Assembly (NCBI GenBank): GCA_030748495.1
Contig: JASMLX010000021.1
Span: 1-62,050 of the forward strand
Direction: 5' to 3'
Source of the DNA: Candidatus Poribacteria bacterium
GTDB lineage: Bacteria; Poribacteria; WGA-4E; UBA9662
DNA: 62,050 nt
Shown here: in pieces, positions 28,613-38,219 of the stretch
Layout: each line of letters starts with the position of its first letter
Position numbering within the stretch: the first letter of the stretch is position 1
Notes under the pieces: model-generated
What the model saw: the letters and a program-made list of their open reading frames with translations, nothing else
What the model was told of the DNA's origin: nothing
Databases searched by the model: none
Program-made: the position numbers and the translations under genes

Positions 28613-31600
28613 CTACAGTTCGGCTCTAACCTCCATTTCCGCCCGATGCTCCGGCTTCTGTAATTCTGTAGACAGCAAGCGGTAATTGAATCGCAGATGT
28701 AAGTCGGTAAACTTTTCCAGTCGATAGTCGGTTGAAATGCTCGCTTTGTGGCTGAGGCCCTGATAAAAATTGTAGCGGATAAACGGTGTTCCACCAGAAC
28801 TTTTACCGTAAGCTAACCGATACGAGAGGTTGAACTTTCCTTTACCAACCAACGAGTAGGTGATCCGATTTTCTAAGGCTAGAGTTTGCGTTTGAGCAGA
28901 AGGGTCTTCTGTTGTACTGTCAGTATCCCTAGTAAATTCCTGCATCCCGATCCAGTTGAACCGAAAGTTCTGGTTTAATTCGTATCGTAGATCCAGTTCA
29001 TTACTCTGTTCAAATTGGTCTAAATTTGAAAGCGGCCTCGATTTAGAAACCTGCAACCCAATTTGGGTAAACTGTTCCAGGTCTTGTCGCCGCTCCGACC
29101 GCCAACCAACAGAGAATTTAGGGCTGGGATTAATTGTAGCTCGCAGATTCCAGTTCTGGCTCCGATGATTGCGTTCCCGGTTATTAACCCGACGATTGAG
29201 GCTACTATTTCGCACATGGTTGAGATCCAGGCTAAATTTTGGTGAAGGTGAAAAGGTTCCTTGATACCGCTGGTTGTGTCGGCCGTAGACGGTTTGAGCC
29301 TGCTGTCGCTGCTGTAGTAGATAAAAGGCCAATTGGTCTGCTCCTTCCTGTTCCTCAGTTAAGCTATGCCGCATAGAAAAGCTAAAAGATTTAAGCCAAC
29401 GATTCCACCACTGGCTCATCTGAATCTGCATCTCCTCCAGTAATTTTGCTTCGTCAGAAAATGGCGGATTGGCAGGTGGTATTGGCTGTCGTAATTGCGA
29501 CGGGGAGTTGCTCTGTCTCATTGGCCTAAAAGCACGAGGCCGAATCCTCAACTGGACTTTAGCATCGACGGTAGAAACCGGCTTATCCTCCAAATTCTGT
29601 ATGATTTTGATAAATTGGCCTTTGTCGTAGTCCTCTACATAGTGTAGTTCATCAATCTTGACATAGTGACCTTCGCCCGCTTGAATCCGACGTCCAGTAT
29701 ACGGATTGATATCAGTATAGATCTCACGTCGATTAGTCGCTAGCTTTTTATCCAGTTCGTAGACCAATTGAAAATTGACAGCACCACTAAAAGGGGTCAG
29801 TCGGAGATTGATATCTGCCAGTTGGGTCGTGGTATCCGGCGGTAGCGAGAGCGTTTGCCTGTTTTCAGTCTGCGACCGCTCTTGCCCGACCGCAGGTTGG
29901 CGTGCATAACTATTGAAACGCCGACGAGAAACGTTGCTGGAAAAATTGACCCAACGACGAACCTGCGAGAATGCGCCCACCGACCACGTCTTGGCTTTAG
30001 AGATTGGCCGCCAATCGGAAAAGGTCAGTGGACGATCATCGATTGTCAGCAACGGCCTTTTACTTGATGCCACTTCGTAAGCGTATTTGGAGTTGAGGGT
30101 CGCCCATTCGGCATGACGAATATCGGTTCTCACACTGTTGATCTGTCGCTTGCGGGATTCCTGCTCAATCGTAGTTACCCCATATAAATTCTGTTTGGCC
30201 ACCCCATCCAAGTCAGCTGGATCGTCGGCTAATAAACGTTCAATTCCACCGTTGACGCTCAACTGCCCAATCAACTTAATCGGATAGCGATAGGATAAAT
30301 TCAATTGCTGCCGACGTTTTCGATACGATGCCTTCACTGAGTTAGGTGAATTAGGATCTTTATCCAGAGTGGCAACCTGATTTCGATTCGTGTGCAGACT
30401 AGCGTAGAAGTGTGGCCATTTTTGCGGCATCAGGTTCAAACCGAGATTGTGAAATGACGATACCGTCTTGGATTCAGCTGTCCGGCCTAAACCACCATCC
30501 AAGCGAATCCACTGGAAAGGAGAAAATTGTAGATTGGTCGATAGCACTCGTTCATCGATACCAGATGGTGTGAATAGACTCGACTCTGTTGATTGTAAGT
30601 CAACGCCGGTTTCAGATAATGTCTTATTCGTCAAATATTGATCGTCAAACCGTTGATTTTGGTACTGGTCACTATACTGATATCGGTTGCGGTTTTGACT
30701 GGATGCGCCAACCGGTCGGTAGTTAGCGTCCAGATCTCGAAATTCGAGGTTAAAAGCCAGTTTCGGTTTTTCCGCTGACGGATACTGCGTTGAGGTTTGG
30801 AGCCCCCAAGAGTGGCCATTCATCTTAGCGTCTCGAGTTGAGAACGTATTGGCATCGGTGGTGCTGAAAGCAATTTGACCATCTAGCGTTAAATTCATGA
30901 TCTCAAGTTGAGTTTCAATGCCCCAAACTGTATGGCGACGAGGTGCAATTAAACTTACATGTCGATTTTGGCGTAGATCCTGTAGATCTTGCTCCGATAA
31001 CAGGATGAAGGCGCTATCTGGATCATCGTGATCGGCCTCGATAGCGTAAGAGACACCGATTTTGGCCCTTTCGTCAGGTGTTTTGAAAACCCCACGAAAG
31101 CCTTGAATACTTCGTTGGTAGGCTAAATCTTCAGGGATGTACTCGAAATCGACACGAATCAGGTCATTACTAGTGATAATATGCTGACTGGTAAATTCGA
31201 TAATTGGGTCACCGTAATCACGGATCACGTAGTCATTATTTCGCCCACGCCGCATCTGCCGGCCGTTAAGCCACACAATTTCGCTATCTGCCTTAACCAC
31301 CACAAATTGACCGCCTACATCGATTCGGTATTGACTCCGTCCTTCTTGCCCACGTATGGTTTTGCCGGCCGAGCGCCCTTTTGGAACAGCACTCGGAATC
31401 AGCCGAAAAGACCCATATCGAAAATCTCCTTCAATAAAAACCCCTTCTAATGCCATCGGAAACTGTATCTCTGCGTTGCCGATGTCACCTGTCAAATCAC
31501 CCAGTGTGGCGTTGACGTTGGGGCTAGTGATACGAATTAGTTTCTGATCCAGATCTTGAATGCTCTCAGTTGTTCCTTCCGGCTGAATCGGTAGGTCTCG

Positions 31601-32269
31601 GTCAGATAGCATGGCCGTCACACCAATGTTCTCAGATACGTTTCCGAAGATATTCACACGGAGTTCCTGATTCTGTGTGAACGATTGTCCGGTACCGACC
31701 GAGACACCGAAGGTTTGCGAACCAGCTACGTGCAGTGTCGGCTGGTCATTAGGGGATGGAATATCTGGCTTGCGGCCAAAGGGTAGAATTGCCTGATCCT
31801 GAGGAGTCGTCGCTGACTCATCTCCAGACGACTGAAAGTCAGCCTCTGGCTTGATTGATGATACTGACTCGCCGGAGTCAACGCCTTCTTGTCCAAGGGG
31901 TTGGTCCTTCGGTAGCGAAAAGTCTCTTTTGTAGACAGGCGGAATTGGAAAAGGCAGAGTCTGATAAGTGATACGGATTTCCTGATTGGGTAGCAGATCT
32001 AGGTTGAATTTGATGTGACCTTGATCATAGTCGATTTTGTAATCCTGGTCAGATCGCAGTTGTTTGCCATCAATCCAAACTGTCTCTGTCTTTTGAATAA
32101 TCGGCGTAAACTTTAGCTTCAATTCTCTTTGCTGAACTGTAGTTTGGAAATGCTCGTATCGATGTGTCAGAGAAAACAGACGAACTGCCTGATGATTCTG
32201 CTGAGAAGATGGATTGATCGGCGGGTCATCCGCAAGCCAAAGCAGTGTCAACAGAAAGAGAGCTGGCAT
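28613..32269 (-). CDS. Predicted outer-membrane beta-barrel protein, family not recognised
   Basis: A 1218-residue exported protein with a short hydrophobic N-terminus (MPALFLLTLLWLADD). Residues 30-110 form a beta-rich module with WIDGKQLRSDQDYKIDYDQGHIKFN; the same pattern recurs near 320-370 as VWLNGRQMRRGRNNDYVIRDYG followed by IIEF and RVDFEY. Residues 190-260 (HVAGSQTFGVSVGTGQSF, LRVNIFGNVSENIGVTAMLSD, LGDLTGD) look like the opening strands of a barrel. From about 450 to the end the sequence alternates polar and hydrophobic residues with many Arg/Gln/Tyr (RYQYSDQYQNQRFDDQY, WRSERRQDLEQF, LHLRFNYRLL) as in large outer-membrane barrels; the last residue is a hydrophobic Leu (MEVRAEL). It resembles SprA-like surface proteins only in style. 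It is the last gene of a four-gene envelope run, 6 bp after the NHL lipoprotein. Confidence 0.75.
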   Translation of the reverse strand: MPALFLLTLLWLADDPPINPSSQQNHQAVRLFSLTHRYEHFQTTVQQRELKLKFTPIIQKTETVWIDGKQLRSDQDYKIDYDQGHIKFNLDLLPNQEIRITYQTLPFPIPPVYKRDFSLPKDQPLGQEGVDSGESVSSIKPEADFQSSGDESATTPQDQAILPFGRKPDIPSPNDQPTLHVAGSQTFGVSVGTGQSFTQNQELRVNIFGNVSENIGVTAMLSDRDLPIQPEGTTESIQDLDQKLIRITSPNVNATLGDLTGDIGNAEIQFPMALEGVFIEGDFRYGSFRLIPSAVPKGRSAGKTIRGQEGRSQYRIDVGGQFVVVKADSEIVWLNGRQMRRGRNNDYVIRDYGDPIIEFTSQHIITSNDLIRVDFEYIPEDLAYQRSIQGFRGVFKTPDERAKIGVSYAIEADHDDPDSAFILLSEQDLQDLRQNRHVSLIAPRRHTVWGIETQLEIMNLTLDGQIAFSTTDANTFSTRDAKMNGHSWGLQTSTQYPSAEKPKLAFNLEFRDLDANYRPVGASSQNRNRYQYSDQYQNQRFDDQYLTNKTLSETGVDLQSTESSLFTPSGIDERVLSTNLQFSPFQWIRLDGGLGRTAESKTVSSFHNLGLNLMPQKWPHFYASLHTNRNQVATLDKDPNSPNSVKASYRKRRQQLNLSYRYPIKLIGQLSVNGGIERLLADDPADLDGVAKQNLYGVTTIEQESRKRQINSVRTDIRHAEWATLNSKYAYEVASSKRPLLTIDDRPLTFSDWRPISKAKTWSVGAFSQVRRWVNFSSNVSRRRFNSYARQPAVGQERSQTENRQTLSLPPDTTTQLADINLRLTPFSGAVNFQLVYELDKKLATNRREIYTDINPYTGRRIQAGEGHYVKIDELHYVEDYDKGQFIKIIQNLEDKPVSTVDAKVQLRIRPRAFRPMRQSNSPSQLRQPIPPANPPFSDEAKLLEEMQIQMSQWWNRWLKSFSFSMRHSLTEEQEGADQLAFYLLQQRQQAQTVYGRHNQRYQGTFSPSPKFSLDLNHVRNSSLNRRVNNRERNHRSQNWNLRATINPSPKFSVGWRSERRQDLEQFTQIGLQVSKSRPLSNLDQFEQSNELDLRYELNQNFRFNWIGMQEFTRDTDSTTEDPSAQTQTLALENRITYSLVGKGKFNLSYRLAYGKSSGGTPFIRYNFYQGLSHKASISTDYRLEKFTDLHLRFNYRLLSTELQKPEHRAEMEVRAEL

Positions 32270-32275
32270 AGCGGG

Positions 32276-33376
32276 TTAACGCTGTTCAGTCTTCGCCTGT
32301 CTGACCTCGAAGACTGAGATGGTATTCTGCTGCAGATCGCTGACATAGAGATATCGATCATCCAGTGTGGCGATACCAGATGGATACTCAAAATGGCCAA
32401 AAGAGGTTAAGTATTGCCCTTCGGTAGTAAAGACTTCGACTGACTTACTATCGGTAACATAAACCCGTCCGTGAGCGGCAATTCGGTTAGGTTGTTGCAA
32501 GTGATGATCCCACTCCAAGATAAAATTACCACTGAAGTCGTACTTTTTGATCTTGCTATTACCCGCATCGACCACATAGAAGTCGCCCTGTCGATCAACT
32601 GCTAAATCAGTGGGGTGGCGAAACCGGTCGATTCCGTCTCCATAACGACCATGAGAAAATAGCAACTGGCCATTCGGATCGAACTTCAGAATCCGGTGGT
32701 GCCCCTGGTCTACCAAGTAGACCTCACCGTTGGTAGAAAGATCTATACCTGCTGGTCGATTCAGCCAACTAAAGGCGGATTGACCCTGCCCTTGTGAACT
32801 CGCCTGACCAAACGGAGCCAACAGGTGATCGATCATCTGACAGATCTGCATTCGATCGTTTCCGGTGTCCGCTAGAAAAAGGGTCGATTGGCCTATCACG
32901 ACGTCGTTTGGTCCATCAAACTCCCCAATTTGCCAACCGTGATGACCAAACTCTGCCTGAAAATCACCACCTGACGTCAAGACTTGAATTCGATTATTGC
33001 CCGTATCTGCCACATAGATGAGTCCATATAAATCGACATCCAAATCCGTAGGGGACAGGAATTCTCCTGCGCCCTGACCGGTTGTCCCGATTTCGGCGAT
33101 TAAGTGGAACGACAATGATTGGTGGTCGGTTGAGGCTTTAAGGCTTGATTGTGCGGAGGCTGCTTGGTCCGGGAGAATAATCGCAGACTGAAAGTCGGCG
33201 TGTGACCTAACGATTAGGGGTAAGGTGCGACAAGCCGATATGCCTATCAGCAAGACCAACAGAAGATAGTGGTCGACTGAAAATCGGAGTCTACTCAGTT
33301 GGCAGATGAAGTCTAAAAGTAGTGGCCGACTGAAAGTTGGCGACCTTCCACGGTTGCGGATAGTCGCAGCAAGCAA
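32276..33376 (-). CDS. NHL-repeat beta-propeller lipoprotein
   Basis: A 366-residue protein with a lipobox after a hydrophobic stretch (HYLLLVLLIGISAC, Cys about residue 49), so the true start may lie further in than the first ATG. The mature part consists of about six NHL/6-bladed propeller repeats, each with the pattern GEFLSPTDLDVDLYGLIYVADTGNNRIQ, IGEFDGPNDV, LNRPAGIDLSTNGEVYLVDQGHHRI, FRHPTDLAVDRQGDFYVVDAG and YPSGIATLDDRYLYVSD. NHL propellers are protein- or glycan-binding scaffolds; periplasmic lipoproteins of this type often partner with large outer-membrane proteins. It lies 4 bp from the upstream lipoprotein gene and 6 bp from the barrel gene, which suggests they act together. Confidence 0.85.
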   Translation of the reverse strand: MLAATIRNRGRSPTFSRPLLLDFICQLSRLRFSVDHYLLLVLLIGISACRTLPLIVRSHADFQSAIILPDQAASAQSSLKASTDHQSLSFHLIAEIGTTGQGAGEFLSPTDLDVDLYGLIYVADTGNNRIQVLTSGGDFQAEFGHHGWQIGEFDGPNDVVIGQSTLFLADTGNDRMQICQMIDHLLAPFGQASSQGQGQSAFSWLNRPAGIDLSTNGEVYLVDQGHHRILKFDPNGQLLFSHGRYGDGIDRFRHPTDLAVDRQGDFYVVDAGNSKIKKYDFSGNFILEWDHHLQQPNRIAAHGRVYVTDSKSVEVFTTEGQYLTSFGHFEYPSGIATLDDRYLYVSDLQQNTISVFEVRQAKTEQR

Positions 33377-33380
33377 AGTG

Positions 33381-33980
33381 CTACCCCTTGCTTACCCGAA
33401 ACTTAAAGACGAAGGTGGTTTCACTCTGGTCGTATTCGCTGTAGATCTTGGGCACGACCACCCGCAGGTTAGAAGATTTTATGCTGCGTGTCCGAAAATA
33501 GAGGAAAAATTGCGATTTTTGTTTGGGCATAACCCGCGTTTTCTCAACATCCTCTGTGGGTAGAGCCGCGGTATCACCGTAAATGTGGATCGAACGATTC
33601 CAGCGAAAGACCTCGGATTTGAATTCGGGGGGTAGGGTCGGCTTGTAATTTTTGCCCAAAGTTGCGGTATACATCGAACGGTGGATCGGCTTGGTCTGTC
33701 CACCGGTGCCGTCCAGCATCCAGCAATCTTTCTGTTTTAAGGAGATAAAGTGATCGGTACCGTTGTAGATAATGATGGCGAAAGCGTCTGCTGCCTTGAC
33801 ATCATTCAACGGCACTGCCAGTGCAACGATACCGTTTTTAATGTAGGCTATTGTACCGGAACGGGGGAGGAGCGAAGCTTCAGGATCGAAGACAGGTTCA
33901 ATCCGTGTTGTTTCAAAAGCGGAACAACCACACAAGTAGGCTACAATCAAAGGGAGTGAGTACCGACACAGCAACTTCAT
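33381..33980 (-). CDS. Small lipoprotein of unknown function
   Basis: A 199-residue protein starting at ATG 33980, chosen because it gives a lipoprotein signal (MKLLCRYSLPLIVAYLCGCSA, lipobox LCGC). A frame extension to 34019 would add 13 residues ahead of the signal. The mature part is beta-rich (TIAYIKNGIVALAV, AFAIIIYNGTDHFISL, SQFFLYFR, LRVVVPKIYSE) with no family I recognise; the layout resembles immunoglobulin-like periplasmic lipoproteins. Third gene of the envelope run, 51 bp downstream of the multipass protein and 4 bp upstream of the NHL lipoprotein. Confidence 0.7.
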   Translation of the reverse strand: MKLLCRYSLPLIVAYLCGCSAFETTRIEPVFDPEASLLPRSGTIAYIKNGIVALAVPLNDVKAADAFAIIIYNGTDHFISLKQKDCWMLDGTGGQTKPIHRSMYTATLGKNYKPTLPPEFKSEVFRWNRSIHIYGDTAALPTEDVEKTRVMPKQKSQFFLYFRTRSIKSSNLRVVVPKIYSEYDQSETTFVFKFRVSKG

Positions 33981-34031
33981 AGATCGGCAATTATAACGTA
34001 TGAGGGGTGTAGTTGCCAACTGTGACAGCAG

Positions 34032-35036
34032 TCAACTACGAAAAGATTGGTCGCGGATCGGTTGATTGTAATTTTGCTGCGGTAGACCAGATCGGTGGGC
34101 AGGGGACTTGAAACCAAACAGTGTCCGGATGGTAATGCTAACACCGAGGGCGCTGGCGAGGACAAACGTGACTTGGCGCAAGATCTGCCACGATATCGCC
34201 AGCCGGTAGATAGCATAGCCGAGAATCACCGCCGCTAAGACCGATTGTCGGTTTGGTAGAATACTATTTCCAATGGAGGCAAAGAGGGAAGTTTTTCCAT
34301 AAATCGCCATCGGTAAAAGAATAGCAAAGAGTAACAATAAAACCGGAATTCCGACAATAGAGAAAACAGCAAACCAGATTAAACAAGGAACCAGGAGAAA
34401 GACAGACAGTCCGATAATCGCACTGCCAATGGGACGACGTACCAAGGCTGTTTCCATATTTTCGACTTGGGTTGGAAATATACCGGCAATTAAGAGGTGC
34501 AGAAGCAACATGGTAGTAAAAGAAACAATATGCCAGATAACAGGAGTTTTGGTGTGGCGATACCAGACCCGCTCTGGACGCTGGATGTAGTCGATGGCCC
34601 TAGTGATGAGTCGAATCCCGTTGACCTCGTTAAAGGTGTCTGGCAGCAGGTATTCGGTACCTTCAATTTGTCCCAGATAGACGTTGGTTTGACCATCAAT
34701 TCGAGCCGACTCAGTAACTGTGATATTACCACCGAAGACAAATACGTCGCCTTGAACATGGCCGTTAATTGTAGCATCGCCGAGCAGAAGTTGAATCTGG
34801 TCCACCAGTTGTGAGGTTCCCAGTTCAAGATCTCGACCTAGATGAAACCCACTGGAAAAACCGACAGAATGCGGACTTAACTGGTTAGCCGTTTCCTGCT
34901 GAGGGAGGGAGAGTGGGGTTTCAGGTGAAATTGTCATCTTCTCAATCGGCCTGGTATCTTGAGCACAAACAATAGTTTGGGGAAACCTCGCCAGAGAAAG
35001 AGCAATCCAGCAGATCGATAATAGGAGCATCCGCAT
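34032..35036 (-). CDS. Polymer-forming (bactofilin-like) periplasmic domain plus multipass membrane protein
   Basis: A 334-residue protein starting at ATG 35036, supported by a GAGG site seven bases upstream and by a promoter whose start point lies near 35095; the longer frame to 35093 would be leaderless. After a signal peptide (MRMLLLSICWIALSLA) there is a beta-helix-type segment (LLLGDATINGHVQGDVFVFGGNITVTESARIDGQTNV), as in bactofilin/polymer-forming proteins. Four to six transmembrane helices follow (VSFTTMLLLHLLIAGIF, IIGLSVFLLVPCLIWFAVFSIVGIPVLLLLFAILLPMAI, and others). Proteins with this order occur widely and are annotated only as polymer-forming or DUF-type. It heads the envelope run. 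Confidence 0.75.
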   Translation of the reverse strand: MRMLLLSICWIALSLARFPQTIVCAQDTRPIEKMTISPETPLSLPQQETANQLSPHSVGFSSGFHLGRDLELGTSQLVDQIQLLLGDATINGHVQGDVFVFGGNITVTESARIDGQTNVYLGQIEGTEYLLPDTFNEVNGIRLITRAIDYIQRPERVWYRHTKTPVIWHIVSFTTMLLLHLLIAGIFPTQVENMETALVRRPIGSAIIGLSVFLLVPCLIWFAVFSIVGIPVLLLLFAILLPMAIYGKTSLFASIGNSILPNRQSVLAAVILGYAIYRLAISWQILRQVTFVLASALGVSITIRTLFGFKSPAHRSGLPQQNYNQPIRDQSFRS

Positions 35037-35101
35037 GACTGAACCTCGACAGTTACTATAACTTAACGATTTAGACGTATTTCTTACAATCATGAGATTA
35101 A

Positions 35102-35130
35102 ACTATAAATCATTTGGCAAAAATTGTCAA
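35102..35130 (-). promoter_or_regulatory. Strong sigma70-type promoter of the envelope locus
   Basis: Read on the minus strand, TTGACA (complement of 35125-35130) and TATAGT (complement of 35102-35107) are separated by exactly 17 bp. The start point would fall near 35095, giving a leader of about 60 nt to ATG 35036. This is the only strong promoter seen for the four-gene run 35036-28613. Confidence 0.7.
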
Positions 35131-35370
35131 GTGGCACCTCACCTGAAGAAATAACCGATCTGCACTCCTGTCTACAGAGCAGATCTACATCAATCCATCG
35201 TTCCCGCGTTAATAGAGATAATAAAGTGGGTGCATTTGACTCAACTTTATCGTACAATACCTTACGTTGAGAATGCTGTATCTACCCGTTCCAAATGGTT
35301 CTTGTTCTCACTCTTTTTCGCACTGTCTCTATCATTCTAAATTTCAGCCTTTGCAAGAGAGGTCAATACC

Positions 35371-36444
35371 ATGAGTCAATCTATTCGGATCTATGTTGGC
35401 ACTTATAGTCAAGAGATCTACGTCTATCGCATGAACTTAGAAACAGGTCAACTGACCTCAGAGAGCCAGATTGAGGAAGTTGAAAACCCCTCTTTTCTAT
35501 CTCTTGATCCTCAGAATTGTTTTCTCTATGCAGTTAATGAGACGGGAAACTATCAAGGCCAAGAGAGTGGTTCTGTTAGCGCATTTGCCATCGATTCCCA
35601 ATCGGGCAGGTTGACTTTTCTAAATCGCCAATCTACCCATGGAACTTCGCCCTGTCACCTCAGCGTCGATGCCACAGGACAGTGCGTATTGGTAGCTAAT
35701 TATGGAACTGGTAGCGTAGCCGCTTATCCTATTCAATCCGATGGTCATCTCGGTGAGGCCTCCGCGGTAGTACAACACCAAGGATCCAGTGTCAATCCAC
35801 AACGCCAAACTAGCCCACACGCTCACTCGATTATGATTTCACCTGATAATCGCCATGCGTTTGTCCCAGATCTTGGGATGGACAAAGTGATGATTTATCA
35901 ATTAGATTTGGCAACAGGTCAATTGATTGCTAACGACCAGCCCTCCGTTGCTATCGAACAGGGGCAAGGACCGCGTCACTTCGACTTTCATCCCGGTCAA
36001 GAGTACGCCTACGTCATCAACGAAATTGGCTCGACGGTAACCACTTTTGAGTATAATCCAGAGGCCGGTGCATTGGATCCGGTGCAGACGATATCTACTC
36101 TACCTGATGATTTCGAGGGGTCGAGTTCCTGTGCCGACATCCACGTTTCAGCAGACGGAAAGTTCGTTTATGGATCTAATCGTGGGCACGATAGCATTGT
36201 TATCTATGCGGTCGATCCAGATTCGGGGCAACTGACCTATGTTGGACATGAATCAACTCGGGGACAATCACCGCGTAACTTCGGAATTGACCCAACAGGT
36301 ACTTACCTTTTAGCTGCAAATCACGGTAGCAACAACATTTTCGTTTTTAGGATTGATCCAGAAACAGGAACTCTAGACTATACCGGATACTCAGCTGAAG
36401 TACCGACGCCCGTCTGTCTGAAGATGGTGCAAGTCGAAGAGTAA
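35371..36444 (+). CDS. Lactonase family protein (6-phosphogluconolactonase, YbhE type)
   Basis: A 357-residue seven-bladed propeller of the Pgl/YbhE family, whose characterised members hydrolyse 6-phosphogluconolactone; many paralogues act on other sugar lactones. Seen: YVGTYSQEIYVYRMNLETGQL at the start, NPSFLSLDPQNCFLYAVNE, GTSPCHLSVDATGQCVLVANYGTGSVAAYPI, SPHAHSIMISPDNRHAFVPDLGMDKVMIY, GPRHFDFHPGQEYAYVINE, SSCADIHVSADGKFVYGSNRGHDSI and GQSPRNFGIDPTGTYLLAANHGSN. It is cytoplasmic (no signal). GAGAGG precedes the ATG. The next gene, a creatininase, starts 51 bp later, so the two may form one unit. Confidence 0.92.
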   Translation: MSQSIRIYVGTYSQEIYVYRMNLETGQLTSESQIEEVENPSFLSLDPQNCFLYAVNETGNYQGQESGSVSAFAIDSQSGRLTFLNRQSTHGTSPCHLSVDATGQCVLVANYGTGSVAAYPIQSDGHLGEASAVVQHQGSSVNPQRQTSPHAHSIMISPDNRHAFVPDLGMDKVMIYQLDLATGQLIANDQPSVAIEQGQGPRHFDFHPGQEYAYVINEIGSTVTTFEYNPEAGALDPVQTISTLPDDFEGSSSCADIHVSADGKFVYGSNRGHDSIVIYAVDPDSGQLTYVGHESTRGQSPRNFGIDPTGTYLLAANHGSNNIFVFRIDPETGTLDYTGYSAEVPTPVCLKMVQVEE

Positions 36445-36495
36445 TCGTAACGCTTAGCATTTCCCGCTTACTTAGAGATCGCACGGAGAAGACTG

Positions 36496-37350
36496 ATGAC
36501 AAACGTGAAAGAGATCTATCAATTCGATGAACTAACTTGGCCTGAAATCAATCAAGCGGTGGAAATGGGTAAGATCCCAATTATTCCAACCGGTTCGGTG
36601 GAGCAACACGGCCACCACCTCCCGCTGAAGGTTGACCATCTCTGCGCCTCTGCAGTTGCCACCGAAGCGGCGCGGAGACAGCCTGAACTGAGCCTGGTAC
36701 TTCCCGCCGTCAGTTATGGATACGTCCACCATGTGATGGATTTTCCCGGTTCCCTCAATATTGATTACCAGCACTTTATCAACTATGTTCTGGACATCTG
36801 TAAGAGTCTGGCCTACCATGGCTTTGAGAAAATGATCATTGTCAATGGTCACGGATCCAACCACAATTTAGTCGATATGGTGGCTCGTCGCACTATCATT
36901 GAGACCGATGCCAGTTGTGTTTTCTGTAGTTGGTGGAACCTACTCTGTGTCAACCCGGATTTTGAAGAACAGTGGCGGGAAAGCATTTTCCCTGGTGGGT
37001 GTTCGCATGCCGGTGAGTTGGAGACATCGATGCTGCTCTATTTATCACCGGAGAGCGTGCGACAGGATAAGATCAAAAGCGAAATTGCCAAGACCAATAA
37101 ACTCGGTTCTAAATTTGTCTGGACTGACCTGTTTGCCAAGGGGGCTATGGGCTTGATTGAATGGACCAGCCAGTATTCCGATACTGGCGTGATGGGAGAG
37201 GCGGAAAAAGCGACGGCTGAAAAGGGACAAATCGTTTTTGAAGAGGTTTCACAAAATCTAGCCGACTTTATTCAGGAATATCATCAGATGAACATCGAGG
37301 ATCGAACGCGACATCAAACCAAATCACCGATGTTTCCGCTATCTTTTTAG
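36496..37350 (+). CDS. Creatininase family protein
   Basis: A 284-residue metal-dependent amidohydrolase of the creatininase family. The metal ligands are visible in PTGSVEQHGHHLPLKVDHLCA (Glu, His, Asp), VNGHGSNHN (His) and GCSHAGELETSMLL (Glu). Members hydrolyse creatinine, formamidopyrimidines (ArfB) or mycofactocin precursors; the substrate here is unknown. Creatininase paralogues are frequent in Poribacteria (general knowledge). GGAGA lies upstream of the ATG. It is followed by decayed catabolic genes, so it may be the survivor of a larger pathway. Confidence 0.92.
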   Translation: MTNVKEIYQFDELTWPEINQAVEMGKIPIIPTGSVEQHGHHLPLKVDHLCASAVATEAARRQPELSLVLPAVSYGYVHHVMDFPGSLNIDYQHFINYVLDICKSLAYHGFEKMIIVNGHGSNHNLVDMVARRTIIETDASCVFCSWWNLLCVNPDFEEQWRESIFPGGCSHAGELETSMLLYLSPESVRQDKIKSEIAKTNKLGSKFVWTDLFAKGAMGLIEWTSQYSDTGVMGEAEKATAEKGQIVFEEVSQNLADFIQEYHQMNIEDRTRHQTKSPMFPLSF

Positions 37351-37451
37351 TGTTCAGAACACTGCTGGTCAGTGTAGTTAAGTGGTTCTATTTTCTTTGA
37401 TCGAATAATCCTGAGGCTCCTTTACGGCAGGCGATTCCACTAGAGATAAAC

Positions 37452-38015
37452 CAACGCTATTAACCACCCTACCTATAGGCTCCGGCACGTCCTCACAGAC
37501 CTTCAACGAGCCGTACAGCAGATGACTAATGATCTGGCTAAGAAACGAGGAAGACCGTTCTACCTGGCGGCTCGCATTTCTGACACGCTGGAAATGTGTC
37601 ACAACATCGACTACGACCTACCAACCTGGGTCAACGAAGGATTAATAGACATCTTGATACCCGCTGGTGGCGCGGCGACTGACCCGTTACTCGATGTGAC
37701 CATGTTGGCTGAACTGTGCTGAAACAAGGAGGTCGCGATCTACCCCGGATTCGACGGCGGTTTGCCGGGACAATTTGTAGGATCAGAAGATGCCCATACC
37801 AAAAACCAGATGCGAACGCACGCGATCACTAGCCGATATTATGAGGCCGGTGCAGACGGCATTATGTTTTTAACTGGCATGCAGATCATGATTCTAGGCA
37901 GACCATACTCTCGCAGATTGGCTCAACCGATACCCTGGCTCGTACAGATAAAAGGATGATACGACGCTTCCAGTCCTTCAAGTATGCTACGACACCGATG
38001 GGGTCTCCGATGTAA
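37452..38015 (+). pseudogene. GH10-like TIM-barrel protein, decayed C-terminal part
   Basis: A plus-strand remnant. From YRLRHVLTDLQRAVQQMTND it continues through RGRPFYLAARISDTLEMC, DILIPAGGAATDPLLDV and LAELC, an in-frame TGA (37720-37722, probably from CGA), VAIYPGFDGGLPGQFVG, MRTHAITSRYYEAGADGI. A frame change near 37865 then gives VFNWHADHDSRQTILSQIGS and TDTLARTDK. This order matches the C-terminal half of GH10-like putative glycosidases found in Poribacteria, Planctomycetes and Lentisphaerae (recognised from memory). The N-terminal half is missing. One nonsense codon plus one frameshift make it non-functional. Confidence 0.65.
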
Positions 38016-38219
38016 GCGCAGCGGCGTGATTGTACTATACGCTAATGATGGGACAGGTCATTATAGGTGTTCACACTGTTGAGGTGGTTTTGGAGAAACA
38101 CAACCCCAGTGTCGCTTCCGATATTGTCCTGTTTTCGGTACAGCCACAACCACCCGTGGTGTAGATGTATATAGACCGAAGACGCACTGATCCGAAGGGA
38201 CTGGGCACCACCCAAAATC

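Noticed and set aside
35236..35258. TTGACT and TACAAT ahead of the lactonase gene
   Set aside because: Spacing is only 11 bp, far from the 16-18 bp needed for a sigma70 promoter.
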